From Anaerosolibacter sp. (GTDB taxonomy: Bacteria; Bacillota; Clostridia; Peptostreptococcales; Thermotaleaceae), in contig NZ_JARBTM010000021.1 in assembly GCF_029240175.1 (NCBI RefSeq), positions 1 through 44,586 on the forward strand: a DNA stretch of 44,586 nucleotides, in the 5' to 3' direction. Positions within the stretch are counted from its first letter, which is position 1. The number at the start of each line of letters is the position of its first letter. A model generated the notes under the pieces. That model was not told where the DNA came from. It worked only from the letters and a program-made list of their open reading frames with translations, and did not search any database. Positions 18,991-28,036 of this stretch are shown here, in pieces. A program made the translations under genes and the position numbers.

Positions 18991-20448
18991 TTATTTAATT
19001 TCTTTCAACACCGCCAATAGATAATCCCATGTACGTTCAGTAGAAGAGATACTAAGATGCTCATTGGGTGTATGCACATCATACATATTTGGGCCAAAGG
19101 AGATCATATCCAAATGCTCCATTTTTTCTTTAAAGAGACCGCACTCTACACCAGCGTGGATTGCGATGATTTTGGCTTCTTTGCCATACTTTTCTTCATA
19201 TACTTTCTGAAATAGAGGACGAATCTTGGAATCAGGATTGTAGGACCATTCAGGATAATCTGAATCGGCTTTTAATTCACAATCCAGGATTTTGGCAACC
19301 ATTTTGGCTTCATTTAATATCTTATATTTTAAGCTTTTGACGGAGCTTCGGATTGCGCTTTCAAATCGTATTACCTCTTGATCCGTTGTGACTACGCCTA
19401 AGTTGGTGGAGCTTTCCACAAGGCCTGGGATATCCATACTCATTGTTTGAACACCATTGGGAATCAGTACCAATGAGGCAATGGCTTTATAGGTTGTATC
19501 AGGAGAGAAAACTCTTTGTATAGCACGATTCAATTCATCTAGTTGTATAAAAACATCAGGATCTGAAGTCCTCAGTTCATTTTTTAGAAGGAGACCCCAT
19601 TCTTCAACCTTAGCTTTTAATACCTCTTCAGTACCTGGAGCCACAGCGAAAAGTACGTCACATTCTCTAGGGATAGCATTCATTTTTGATCCGCCATTGA
19701 TATCAATGATTTGAAAGCTGCAAACCGTGGATAAGTCATTTAAAATTCTACCCATAAGCTTGTTGGCATTGCCGCGGCCCTTATCGATCTCCATGCCAGA
19801 ATGGCCGCCTTTCAAACCTCGGATACGAATGGCATAAATAACTGCATTTTCTTGGATATCTTCCCAGACAATCGGTAGAATATGCTTGGTTCTAACCCCT
19901 CCTGCACAGCTTACCAGTAGATGGCCCTCTTCTTCAGAATCAATATTGATGAGGATACTGCCTTTTAGATGGGATGGATCTATGGCCATGGCACCGCCCA
20001 TGCCAGTTTCCTCTTCGGTAGTAATCAAAACTTCTAAGGCAGGATGAGGAATATCCGTGGCAGCTAAAATAGCCAATGCATAAGCGATGGCGATACCGTT
20101 ATCCGCACCTAGTGTGGTATTGGTAGCGTAAAGCATATCATCGATGATTCTTAATTGAAGGGGATCATTTTCAAAATCATGGACAGTATCTTTGTTCTTT
20201 TCGCACACCATGTCCATATGCCCTTGGATAATTACTGTAGGGGCATTTTCATAGCCAGGGGAAGCTGCTTTTTTTATGATAATGTTCATGGCAGCATCTT
20301 GGATTACTTCAAGATGATGTTGTTTTGCAAAAGCCACCAAATAATCACTGATTGCTTTTTCATTGCCAGAGCCATGGGGGATTTTAGATATTTCTTCAAA
20401 GTAATAAAAAACAGACTGGGGTTTCAATTGATGAATAGATAGACTCAC
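18991..20448 (-). CDS. pepD: Aminoacyl-histidine dipeptidase (peptidase D)
   Basis: A 485-residue M20 metallopeptidase that cleaves Xaa-His and other dipeptides in the cytoplasm. Metal and catalytic motifs are GHMDMVCE, GADNGIA and TTEEETGMGG, plus HAGVECGLF near the C-terminus. The GTG at 20448 is preferred: AAAGGA is about 9 bases upstream, and the resulting length equals E. coli PepD, whereas ATGs further back sit against or before the ribosome site. It is a single-gene unit with its own terminator. Confidence 0.93.
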   Translation of the reverse strand: MSLSIHQLKPQSVFYYFEEISKIPHGSGNEKAISDYLVAFAKQHHLEVIQDAAMNIIIKKAASPGYENAPTVIIQGHMDMVCEKNKDTVHDFENDPLQLRIIDDMLYATNTTLGADNGIAIAYALAILAATDIPHPALEVLITTEEETGMGGAMAIDPSHLKGSILINIDSEEEGHLLVSCAGGVRTKHILPIVWEDIQENAVIYAIRIRGLKGGHSGMEIDKGRGNANKLMGRILNDLSTVCSFQIIDINGGSKMNAIPRECDVLFAVAPGTEEVLKAKVEEWGLLLKNELRTSDPDVFIQLDELNRAIQRVFSPDTTYKAIASLVLIPNGVQTMSMDIPGLVESSTNLGVVTTDQEVIRFESAIRSSVKSLKYKILNEAKMVAKILDCELKADSDYPEWSYNPDSKIRPLFQKVYEEKYGKEAKIIAIHAGVECGLFKEKMEHLDMISFGPNMYDVHTPNEHLSISSTERTWDYLLAVLKEIK

Positions 20449-20834
20449 GAAAATCATCCTTTCCAATGGTATAGGTTTAGAAGCCATACAACGAATATTG
20501 TCTTTTAATATGTACAGTTAAATAAAATAATATATGTAAAGTAAATTATGTGCTTCCAACAATAGTCATTCTACAAAATTTTAGCGTTTCCTTCTGTGGA
20601 AAAAATATTTGATCGTTAAATTTGCAAGGAAAAGAAAAAAACGAGAGAAATCTGAAGTATACTAGATAAAATGTTTCAATTGTTTTTAGAAAACAACATC
20701 TTTAACTGTTACTTTTCTTATGGATAGAAACGTATAGCATTCGTATAAAATGGGAAATATGGATGGTGAGCTGGAGATGAGGGTATTGTGAGGAGATATG
20801 CCATAAGATGTCACCTGTGCAAGTGAATGCACTT
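20449..20834. other. Intergenic region without a recognisable gene
   Basis: About 390 AT-rich bases between divergent pepD and the GntR gene. No ORF with a ribosome site, RNA family or clear hairpin is visible. It presumably holds the pepD promoter. Confidence 0.5.
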
Positions 20835-20906
20835 TGTAATGCAGATTTGAGAATGTATTACAGCACTCTTGTATACATTGACATTACTATGTTTTTATAA
20901 TAAAAT
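20835..20906 (+). promoter_or_regulatory. gntR promoter with operator array
   Basis: A strong promoter, TTGACA (20878-20883), 17 bases, TAAAAT (20901-20906). Just upstream, and touching the -35, is the palindrome TGTATACA (20870-20877), typical of FadR/VanR-type GntR operators. A second imperfect dyad TGTAATGCA...TGTATTACA lies at 20835-20862. Autoregulation is likely. Confidence 0.6.
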
Positions 20907-20926
20907 GAGCTTATAAGGAATGCGTT

Positions 20927-20960
20927 TGCCTACCAGCCTGGATAACACTACTGGTAGGTA
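20927..20960 (+). promoter_or_regulatory. 5' UTR hairpin before gntR
   Basis: An 8-bp perfect stem CCTACCAG/CTGGTAGG (20929-20936 with 20951-20958), extendable by two pairs, with a 14-base loop lies in the leader just before the ribosome site. There is no T run, so it may affect translation or mRNA stability. Confidence 0.45.
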
Positions 20961-20988
20961 AAATATTATGATGTACATGGAGGGTATT

Positions 20989-21657
20989 ATGGGAAGGGAT
21001 CTGCTGAACGAGGATAATGTAGGGAGATTGTCCTTGACATCGAAGATATTTAACGTCATTAGAGATGATATATTACATGGAAAATATGCTGAGGGAGAAA
21101 AGCTGGTTGAAGCAAAATTAGCTGAGGAACTTGGCGTCAGCCGTACGCCGGTAAGAGAAGCATTAAAACAGCTGGAGTTAGACGGGATTGTAGAAAATAT
21201 TCCAAATCGTGGTGTGATGGTGAAGGGAATTACAAAGCAGGATATACAAGATATTTTTACCATTCGTAGAGCCATTGAAGGAATTGCTGCTACTTGGGCT
21301 GTGGATCGAATTACGGATCAAGAGTTGGAGGATTTAAAGGAAATCTATGAATTGATGGAGTTCTATACCTTTAAAAAAGACTTGGATAAATTTGCAGAGC
21401 AGAATACGAGGTTTCACGAAACGATCTATAAGGCAACAAAGAGTAGATATCTAGAGCAGGTGCTAAAGGATTTTCAATATTACATGAAGCAGTCTAGGAA
21501 AAAGTCTCTTGAGATTGAAGGCAGGATGCAGCATGCATTGCAGGAGCATAAGGAAATTTTAGATGCATTTTTAAGCAGAGATAAGGAAAGAGCTGAAAAA
21601 GCCCTTACCATGCATGTAACCAACTCAAAAAGAAATGTAGAAAACATGGCTACATAA
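20989..21657 (+). CDS. GntR-family regulator, FadR/FCD subfamily
   Basis: A 222-residue regulator. The winged HTH occupies about 15-80 (EAKLAEELGVSRTPVREALKQLELDG) and an all-helical FCD ligand-binding domain follows, with FHETIYKATKS supplying a typical metal-ligand histidine. The ATG at 20989 follows GGAGGG; three earlier in-frame ATGs (20968, 20971, 20977) have no ribosome site. Ligand and targets beyond its own promoter cannot be told from the neighbours, which are pepD and the Agr cluster. Confidence 0.88.
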   Translation: MGRDLLNEDNVGRLSLTSKIFNVIRDDILHGKYAEGEKLVEAKLAEELGVSRTPVREALKQLELDGIVENIPNRGVMVKGITKQDIQDIFTIRRAIEGIAATWAVDRITDQELEDLKEIYELMEFYTFKKDLDKFAEQNTRFHETIYKATKSRYLEQVLKDFQYYMKQSRKKSLEIEGRMQHALQEHKEILDAFLSRDKERAEKALTMHVTNSKRNVENMAT

Positions 21658-21670
21658 TAAGATAAACATA

Positions 21671-21715
21671 AAAAGCGTGTATAGATAGCTTGACTATTTA
21701 TATACGCTTTTGTTC
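21671..21715. terminator. Terminator shared by convergent gntR and kinase genes
   Basis: A 13-bp stem with one G-U pair (21671-21683 with 21699-21711), T-rich on both sides. The kinase stop codon lies inside it. Confidence 0.8.
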
Positions 21716-22561
21716 TGTTTGTGATTGTGGCAAGAATACTGTAAAAATGGTACCTACATCCTCGTAGCTTTCTACCGTGATTTTGGCTTTATTTTTTTCA
21801 ATGATTTGTTTAACAATGCTCAGGCCATAGCCATGACCATCACCAGCTTTGGTGGTGTATCTAGGTTGGAAAATTTTATCATACATGGATGATGACAAAA
21901 TGGGATAGGAATTTCCAATGGCAATACAATACATTTGATCATGATCGGAAATATCGATGGTTAGGATTTTTTCCTCCTGCTTACTATGCTCCAGCTCATA
22001 GATGGCATTGTCCAAAAGATTGAATAGTATTTTACATAACTCGATGGGATCCATCTTTAGATTTTCTAAGGAGGTGGAGATATCCATCTCTACAATGATG
22101 CCTTTGCTTTCTGCAATGGCGCACTTTCTGCTTAAGGTAGCAGCAATCTCGATATTTTTAATTTTGGAAATCGAAAAAACTTCATCTACCCGCTGGGATA
22201 CATCAAAGACATATTCTAAAGCTCTTTTCGTTTGTCCAACCTGCAGCATTCCTGCAATCAAGTTAAGATGATTATTAAAATCATGTTTTTGTCCATGGAG
22301 GGCATCAATAACTTCTTGGGAGTGGTTTAGCTTTATGATAGACTCCCTCTCGATATGAAGAAAACGCAAGATAAAATAAATGGAGAAAAAAGCACTAACT
22401 GCCAAAATATTCAAAATAATAGCCACGGGATAAGAGTATTTATCAAAGGCAAGCAGCCCTTCTACCATGTTGATAAACATTTGATTGGTTAGTAAAATTA
22501 CAGCTAGGCTTTGTATAAGTATGAGAATGATTAAAATGTATGCCTTGGTATATAATTTCAT
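21698..22561 (-). CDS. GHKL sensor histidine kinase, AgrC-type catalytic part
   Basis: A 287-residue kinase. Two helices (about 8-30 and 44-66) are followed by an H-box GQKHDFNNHL (His93), an N-box NLLDNAIYE and a G-box DGHGYGLSIVKQI. These are the hallmarks of peptide-quorum kinases of the AgrC/GHKL group. Typical AgrC has six or seven helices in one chain; here only two are present, and a separate five-helix protein is encoded 9 bases upstream. No response regulator lies next to it, so its partner must be elsewhere. Confidence 0.88.
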   Translation of the reverse strand: MKLYTKAYILIILILIQSLAVILLTNQMFINMVEGLLAFDKYSYPVAIILNILAVSAFFSIYFILRFLHIERESIIKLNHSQEVIDALHGQKHDFNNHLNLIAGMLQVGQTKRALEYVFDVSQRVDEVFSISKIKNIEIAATLSRKCAIAESKGIIVEMDISTSLENLKMDPIELCKILFNLLDNAIYELEHSKQEEKILTIDISDHDQMYCIAIGNSYPILSSSMYDKIFQPRYTTKAGDGHGYGLSIVKQIIEKNKAKITVESYEDVGTIFTVFLPQSQTEQKRI

Positions 22562-22570
22562 GGTATATCC

Positions 22571-23059
22571 CTACAATCTATGTACATTTTTAAAGTGATT
22601 CATATTGATCACGGTAAACTTTAAAACATAGCAGAGGACAAAAGTAATGATGAGAGGAAGATACACAAAACAACCTAATATAAGGGTACCCCCTGTTTTA
22701 GCCATTAATGAAGCAAGGTCTGTATTGAGAAAATTTAATATGGGAAAAAGGAAAAAGCTTTCACCCAATAACATCAGAGATAAACCGATAATCTGTGAAA
22801 GGATACTATCCAAGAATTTTTGTTTTCCAAGGAAAACAATAAGAAGGGCAAAAATACCAAGGATGATAAAGGTATGGGTGCCAAATGGAATCTCATATAG
22901 CTTATAAAGGGACCGCGTACCATAGGTGACCAATGTGTATAGAAAAGATAATACGCCCATATGCCGTAGGTTAAGCCGAATGCCCAAAGCACCTAGACCC
23001 GCTCCTAGGATTAAAAATCCTTCTATGAAAAAGAGAACCAATGTTTCTATTATTGCCAT
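22571..23059 (-). CDS. Five-helix membrane protein, possible detached AgrC sensor part
   Basis: A 162-residue, almost wholly hydrophobic protein with segments at about 5-26, 33-50, 62-78, 86-108 and 122-148. GGAGGG precedes the ATG. It lies between agrD and the GHKL kinase, exactly where a sensor half would be if AgrC were split. Its tail (KFTVINMNHFKNVHRL) is cytoplasmic and basic. I do not recognise a named family. A role in peptide sensing with the kinase is inferred from order, strand and spacing. Confidence 0.7.
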   Translation of the reverse strand: MAIIETLVLFFIEGFLILGAGLGALGIRLNLRHMGVLSFLYTLVTYGTRSLYKLYEIPFGTHTFIILGIFALLIVFLGKQKFLDSILSQIIGLSLMLLGESFFLFPILNFLNTDLASLMAKTGGTLILGCFVYLPLIITFVLCYVLKFTVINMNHFKNVHRL

Positions 23060-23103
23060 AAAATTTTTCCCTCCAAAATAAAATGTATTAAAGTAATAAA
23101 CAG

Positions 23104-23139
23104 AAAAATAGCAAAGTATTCAATAGCTTTGCTATTTTT
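23104..23139 (-). terminator. Hairpin between agrD and the sensor genes
   Basis: A 13-bp perfect stem (23104-23116 with 23127-23139) with T runs on either side. On the minus strand it sits after agrD and before the membrane protein, so it may partially terminate and set the ratio of signal to sensor genes. Confidence 0.75.
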
Positions 23140-23146
23140 CTATTTA

Positions 23147-23272
23147 CTACATATCTTTTAGTTGTTCTGGTAGTTCAGGCTGATAGCCTAAAATAGTACA
23201 TGCAGATGCTGCGCTGGTAAATGCGAAGAAAGTAAGAATGGCTACGGATAATTGTAATAATTTTCTCATCAT
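23147..23272 (-). CDS. agrD: Cyclic-lactone autoinducer peptide precursor AgrD
   Basis: A 41-residue precursor. It starts MMRKLLQLSV, an amphipathic leader, continues to SAACTILGY and ends QPELPEQLKDM. The P-E-L-P-E-x-L tail is the conserved AgrD recognition region, and Cys25 would form the thiolactone. By analogy with Listeria AgrD (cut before Y-E-P) the ring would be Cys-Thr-Ile-Leu-Gly. Its first ATG overlaps the agrB stop, and AAAGGAGG lies at the end of agrB. Confidence 0.9.
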   Translation of the reverse strand: MMRKLLQLSVAILTFFAFTSAASACTILGYQPELPEQLKDM

Positions 23273-23907
23273 AAGTAGTTTCCTCCTTTCAAAAATAATC
23301 TGCTAAATACTGCATCAAAAGCATTGTAGAGCCTATAGCCAAATTTGGTCAGGGATATACTCTGCCAAAGGATGCCAATGGATGAAGTAAAAATCAGATG
23401 GTGAATCGTACCAAAATATAAATACCAGCTTAAATTCATAGCAAACCCAAATATTAATACCCAATAAGAACGAGTTCTTAAACGCTTTCTTTTGGTAACA
23501 GAAGTAATAGGCTTAGCAGGTGTATCGGCAGGTGCATAGGTATAAACTGCCCACAAGGCAAAGATAAAGATTCCAAGGGTGATAAGCCCCATACCAATTG
23601 GATCAACGGCAAGAAGCTTTGAAAACAAGGCGAGGAAATTGGCTGTAACCGCACTAAAAACAATACAATTAACCATAGATGCACAATGGGCACCGCCAGA
23701 AAAATTTCTAAAGGTAGAAATCGCTATAAGAAGTACAAGAACAGACGAAAAAATACCTAGGATTTGAGCAAGAATGAGAGAAGCACAAAAACCCAAAACA
23801 TAAGTATAGGCCAAATAAATACCATATTTTAAAATAGCTTCTTGGCCTTGGTCAATAGCCAAATTATTCTTATACATATTCAGCGTATGATGAATTATCT
23901 TCTCCAT
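23269..23907 (-). CDS. agrB: Accessory gene regulator protein B (peptide-processing protease)
   Basis: A 212-residue integral membrane cysteine protease that trims and cyclises AgrD. RNFSGGAHCASMVNC gives catalytic His74 and Cys81, seven apart as in Staphylococcus AgrB (His77/Cys84). YAPADTPAKPI is a second family hallmark. The ATG at 23907 is chosen over the longer ORF because AAAGGAGA lies about 10 bases before it. Its stop overlaps agrD. Confidence 0.93.
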   Translation of the reverse strand: MEKIIHHTLNMYKNNLAIDQGQEAILKYGIYLAYTYVLGFCASLILAQILGIFSSVLVLLIAISTFRNFSGGAHCASMVNCIVFSAVTANFLALFSKLLAVDPIGMGLITLGIFIFALWAVYTYAPADTPAKPITSVTKRKRLRTRSYWVLIFGFAMNLSWYLYFGTIHHLIFTSSIGILWQSISLTKFGYRLYNAFDAVFSRLFLKGGNYL

Positions 23908-24151
23908 AGGTCCAAGTCTCCTTTTGTTTATGAAAGCTTTTACAGAAGGAACAACGGATATGAGAATGACTAAATTTAACATGATACAACTTGCACAATA
24001 TAATGTTCGACATAGGATGTAAAAAACCTTCTAGGTATTCAGGACTAATTATATAAATAGGGATAAAACAGGACTGGACGAATGCAGGAAATTGACGAAT
24101 GATGTAGAATTGTAAAGGGTGAATCTACAAACCACAAAAGGAGAAATGTAA

Positions 24152-26230
24152 ATGAGGACACTACGAAGCAAACTCATCATTATTACACTCATCATGATTC
24201 TTTTACCATTTGTTGCATCCAATATTATCAGTCATTATTTTATTTCTAAGGATTTTCAGAATTATATTGAGGAAAATGGAAAGACTGTTGCCAATGCCAT
24301 TGCGGGAAATGTAAACGCTTTCATAGATAAAGCATACAGTACAACCGAGGAAATTGCCCATCACGGCAGTGTAACAAGCTTTGTTGGAGAAGAGCAGGTA
24401 AAGGTTCTCACCGATGTGATTCAGAGACATCCCTACTTCGATCTCCTATATATCCAGGGTACCGATGGTATGCAGACTGCCCGCTCAACGGGTAATCTAG
24501 GGGACCGTTCAAACCGATGGTGGTTTATTCAGATCATGGAAGATAAAAAACCCTTTGTCAGTAAATCCTATTATTCTCTATCAGGGAATACGGCAGTGAC
24601 CTCTGTCATTCTGCCCATTTATCAGAATGGTCAATTCATGGGGGTTATGGGTTCCGATATCAAGTTAGATGCCCTCCAAGGGATGGTTGAAAAATTTAGT
24701 ACGGGGCAAGATCAATATGTGTATGTGATTGATGGGGAAGGAACCGTAATTGCCCACCCAGAGCAAGCCCAAGTAAAGGAACTCTATAATTATAAGACAA
24801 TGAAAAAGACAGTACAAATGAAAGATAGCAGTGGAAGTGTATTAAAGGATGAGAAAGGGAACGAAAAGACAGAGGAACAGGATATTGAAGTACCGGAAAA
24901 ATTAAAGGAAATAACGGAAAAAGCATTGGGCGGAGAAACTGGTGTAGAAGAATATGTGGATGGAGCCGGAGATACTGTCATCAGTGCATATCAAACCATT
25001 CAGCTTCCTGGGGAATCCGATCCTTGGGCTGTAATCACTGTGCAGAAGAAATCCAGTGCCATGGCATTTGTGAAGGATATCCAGAAAAGAAATATACTTG
25101 TTGCAACAGGCCTTATTTTCCTCGTTGTTATAGGGACCTACTTCACATCCGGTGCGATTACCAAGCCGATTCAGCAGTTAATGATATTAATGGATAGTGC
25201 TTCCCATGGGGATCTAACAGTACAAAGTCGATATAGCAGTAAAGATGAATTGGGAAAACTAAGCCACAGCTTTAATACCATGATACAAGGAATGACCAAC
25301 TTGATTCAAAGCATAGGTGTAACCTCTCAACAGGTATCAGCAACCTCTGATATGGTAAGTGCTACAACCAAGGAGACTGCTAGATCTATTGAGGAGGTAT
25401 CGAGAACCATTTCAGAAGTTGCCAGGGGTGCAAACGATCAGGCAAGGGATGCAGAGGCTGGTGCTATGGCAGCCCATACCCTGTCAAAAGAGCTGGAGAT
25501 CATGGCGCAGCATATTGAGGAAAGTAAGGATTCTTCCAACCATGTTTATACTGTAAATCATAAGGGGCTAGAGGCTGTTAAAGTATTGGAAGGTAAGACG
25601 GAGGAAAGCAATAAAGTATCCAATAAGGTTTCGGATGTGGTTAGCAGTTTGAGCAATAAAGCAAATACGATCGGCAATATTGTAGAGACCATCACGGCAA
25701 TATCCGAGCAGACCAATCTCTTAGCCCTTAACGCAGCCATAGAAGCCGCTAGGGCGGGAGAAGCAGGAAGAGGTTTTGCCGTCGTAGCAGAGGAAGTGAG
25801 AAAGCTGGCAGAAAGTACTGCACAATCCAGCAATAGTGTAAAGGATATCATCTTGACCATTCAGGAAGATGTAAAGCTTGCCCAAGAAACAATGAAGACT
25901 GCAGAAATTGTTGTTCACGCACAAAATGAGGCAGTACGCCACACAAAGGAGACCTTCGGTGATATTGACCAGGGAATTGAGCATGTGGTAGATCAGATTA
26001 ACAAGATTACAGCGAGTCTAGAACGTGTGATGGAAAGCAGAAGCAACGTATTGGCAGTGATTGAAAATGTATCTGCTGTATCGGAAGAAACGGCAGCAGC
26101 ATCTCAGGAGGTATCAGCAGCCACTGAGGAGCAAAACAATGCTACGGGCCAAATGAGCCTACTGGCTGAAGAAATGAACCAAATGTCTAAAAAATTAGAT
26201 GATGCCATTAGAGCATTTAAACTAAGCTAA
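24152..26230 (+). CDS. Methyl-accepting chemotaxis protein with extracellular dCache domain
   Basis: A 692-residue chemoreceptor. TM1 at about 7-27, an extracellular dCache-type sensor to about 305 (with [20 protein letters not shown] and [13 protein letters not shown]), TM2 at about 313-333, HAMP, then the signalling domain with tip [21 protein letters not shown] near 518-538. A stretch rich in lysine and glutamate (about 213-250) is inserted in the membrane-distal part. It stands alone, divergent from the agr operon, and has its own terminator. The ligand is unknown. Confidence 0.95.
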   Translation: MRTLRSKLIIITLIMILLPFVASNIISHYFISKDFQNYIEENGKTVANAIAGNVNAFIDKAYSTTEEIAHHGSVTSFVGEEQVKVLTDVIQRHPYFDLLYIQGTDGMQTARSTGNLGDRSNRWWFIQIMEDKKPFVSKSYYSLSGNTAVTSVILPIYQNGQFMGVMGSDIKLDALQGMVEKFSTGQDQYVYVIDGEGTVIAHPEQAQVKELYNYKTMKKTVQMKDSSGSVLKDEKGNEKTEEQDIEVPEKLKEITEKALGGETGVEEYVDGAGDTVISAYQTIQLPGESDPWAVITVQKKSSAMAFVKDIQKRNILVATGLIFLVVIGTYFTSGAITKPIQQLMILMDSASHGDLTVQSRYSSKDELGKLSHSFNTMIQGMTNLIQSIGVTSQQVSATSDMVSATTKETARSIEEVSRTISEVARGANDQARDAEAGAMAAHTLSKELEIMAQHIEESKDSSNHVYTVNHKGLEAVKVLEGKTEESNKVSNKVSDVVSSLSNKANTIGNIVETITAISEQTNLLALNAAIEAARAGEAGRGFAVVAEEVRKLAESTAQSSNSVKDIILTIQEDVKLAQETMKTAEIVVHAQNEAVRHTKETFGDIDQGIEHVVDQINKITASLERVMESRSNVLAVIENVSAVSEETAAASQEVSAATEEQNNATGQMSLLAEEMNQMSKKLDDAIRAFKLS

Positions 26231-26235
26231 AGTGC

Positions 26236-26271
26236 AAACTAGCCCGGTGTGACCGGGCTAGTTTATATTTA
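26236..26271 (+). terminator. Intrinsic terminator
   Basis: A 13-bp perfect stem (26236-26248 with 26252-26264) with a GTG triloop and AT-rich tail after the chemoreceptor gene. Confidence 0.85.
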
Positions 26272-26382
26272 TATAGGAACGGTTAATGGATATAAAACCA
26301 AGGTATCCACATACAATATAGATTGTGGTAGAATAAATATAAAATGTTGTACTTCAAGGATAGAAAGGAAGAAGAAAAGACG

Positions 26383-26916
26383 ATGGCAGAGACAAGGCGT
26401 CAGCAGATTATCGAAATGCTGAAGAAGCGTGGAGAACCTATAACAGGGTCAGAGCTTTCAAAAAATTTTCAGGTAAGCCGTCAGGTAATCGTCCAAGATA
26501 TAGCTTTGATTCGAGCCCAAGGATATCAAGTTTTGGCAACTCCTAACGGTTATATGATTCCAGGAGAAAAAGAAAGTACAGGCTACCTAAAAAGTATTCT
26601 GTGTAAACATGGTGGGTATGATGAAATGGAACAAGAACTGACCATCATGGTGGATGCAGGTATCAAGATTATCGATGTAATTGTTCATCATCCCCTATAT
26701 GGAAAGATTCGAAAATCTCTCAATATTGGTTCCCGCATGGATGTGGAGGATTTTATGAGAAACGTACGAAAAGACAAAGCAGAGCCTTTATCGGCATTAA
26801 CAGGGGGAGAACATATGCATACCTTGGAGATCCCCAGTGACCGCGCTTTTCAACGGATGATAGAGGGATTAAAGGAAAAAGGGTTTTTTGTGAAAGAAAT
26901 AGAAAAAGAGCTATAA
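26383..26916 (+). CDS. niaR: Niacin-responsive repressor NiaR
   Basis: A 177-residue repressor: N-terminal HTH_11 domain (ITGSELSKNFQVSRQVIVQDIALIRAQGY) and a C-terminal 3H domain (IIDVIVHHPLYGKI and GGEHMHTLEI) that binds niacin. It represses NAD synthesis genes when niacin is available. The ATG at 26383 (MAETRRQQIIEML) fits the family start; an upstream in-frame ATG at 26344 has no ribosome site. It precedes nadABC, its expected target. Confidence 0.92.
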   Translation: MAETRRQQIIEMLKKRGEPITGSELSKNFQVSRQVIVQDIALIRAQGYQVLATPNGYMIPGEKESTGYLKSILCKHGGYDEMEQELTIMVDAGIKIIDVIVHHPLYGKIRKSLNIGSRMDVEDFMRNVRKDKAEPLSALTGGEHMHTLEIPSDRAFQRMIEGLKEKGFFVKEIEKEL

Positions 26917-26924
26917 ATAAATGT

Positions 26925-26972
26925 ACAAATCTTAATGGTTGCATAAAGCAAAAAGATTTGTTATATTTTTTT
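26925..26972 (+). terminator. Intrinsic terminator of niaR
   Basis: A 9-bp stem ACAAATCTT/AAGATTTGT (26925-26933 with 26953-26961) with a 19-base loop, followed by a long T run. Confidence 0.65.
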
Positions 26973-26973
26973 T

Positions 26974-26996
26974 ATCAGGTGACAAGACAGATGTAA
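26974..26996 (+). promoter_or_regulatory. Candidate NiaR operator before nadA
   Basis: CAGGTGACAAGACAGATGTA is an imperfect dyad with the CAGGTG-x-CAAGACA look I associate with NiaR boxes of Bacillus nad genes. It lies 110 bases before nadA, right after the niaR terminator. Confidence 0.55.
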
Positions 26997-27108
26997 TAAC
27001 AGGTTAAATGTGTTAAATATCAAACAATATACGTCAAGAAAATACTTTCTTAGGGAAATGGAAAACCTATAAAAGATAAGACGAAATGACAGGAAAAAGG
27101 AGAAAGCC

Positions 27109-28023
27109 ATGATGAATGAAAAAGAAATGATTCAAGAAATTGAAAGGCTAAAGAAAGAAAAAAATGCAATTATCCTTGCCCATAATTATCAAATCCCAGA
27201 AATCCAAGATATTGCGGATATCGTAGGAGATTCATTAAAACTTAGCCAGGAAGCAGCAAAAACAGATGCGGATATCATTGTTTTCAGTGGTGTTCATTTT
27301 ATGGCGGAGAGTGCAAAGATACTTTCACCCGATAAGAAGGTACTTTTGCCTGTTTATGATGCTGGCTGTCCCATGGCCGATATGATTGACGCAGACCAGC
27401 TCCGGGCTTTTAAAAAAGAATACCCAGAAATCCCTGTTGTGTGCTATGTAAATTCATCGGCGGAAGTTAAGGCCGAGAGCGATATCTGCTGTACCTCAGC
27501 CAACGCTGTGAAGATAGTAAAAAATATGAAAGCAGATAAAGTATTGTTTGTGCCTGATCAGAACCTAGGTCACTATATAGGAAAGCAAGTACCGGAAAAA
27601 GAAGTGATTTCCTGGGAGGGCTTCTGTATTACCCATCACAGGGTTAGAACCTCTGAGGTAGAAAACGTAAGAAAGCAGCATCCTGAGGCAAAGCTGCTCA
27701 TTCATCCAGAATGCTCTCCGAATGTGGTGGAGATGGCTGATTTTGTAGGCAGTACTTCAGAGATCATCAACTATGCCAAAACCTCAGAATGTAAAACTTT
27801 TGTTATTGGAACAGAGATGGGGGTAATGCACAAGCTGAGAAATGAAAACCCAGACAAGAAGTTTTATCTTCTTTCGCCAGGGCTTACCTGCTTCAATATG
27901 AAGAAGACATCCTTACCAGATATTTATAAAGCACTCCTCCATGAGCAGCATGAAATCACAGTGGATGAAGAAATTCGCCAAAGAGCCCTAGGATGTTTGG
28001 AAAGAATGTTGGAACTAAGCTAA
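27109..28023 (+). CDS. nadA: Quinolinate synthase
   Basis: A 304-residue [4Fe-4S] enzyme that condenses iminoaspartate with DHAP to quinolinate. LAHNYQIPEIQDIADIVGDS near 20, CYVNSSAEVKAESDICCTSANA near 112 and HPECSPNVVEMAD near 199 are characteristic; Cys112, Cys202 and Cys261 are candidate cluster ligands. AAGGAG precedes the ATG; a second ATG follows directly. First gene of nadABC, with nadB 13 bases away. Its substrate DHAP is also the product of the dha/glp genes in this window. Confidence 0.97.
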   Translation: MMNEKEMIQEIERLKKEKNAIILAHNYQIPEIQDIADIVGDSLKLSQEAAKTDADIIVFSGVHFMAESAKILSPDKKVLLPVYDAGCPMADMIDADQLRAFKKEYPEIPVVCYVNSSAEVKAESDICCTSANAVKIVKNMKADKVLFVPDQNLGHYIGKQVPEKEVISWEGFCITHHRVRTSEVENVRKQHPEAKLLIHPECSPNVVEMADFVGSTSEIINYAKTSECKTFVIGTEMGVMHKLRNENPDKKFYLLSPGLTCFNMKKTSLPDIYKALLHEQHEITVDEEIRQRALGCLERMLELS

Positions 28024-28036
28024 GGAGAATAGGATC

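Noticed and set aside
20878-20901. TTGACA with TATAAT at 20896-20901 as the gntR promoter
   Set aside because: The spacer would be only 12 bases; TAAAAT at 20901-20906 gives the correct 17.
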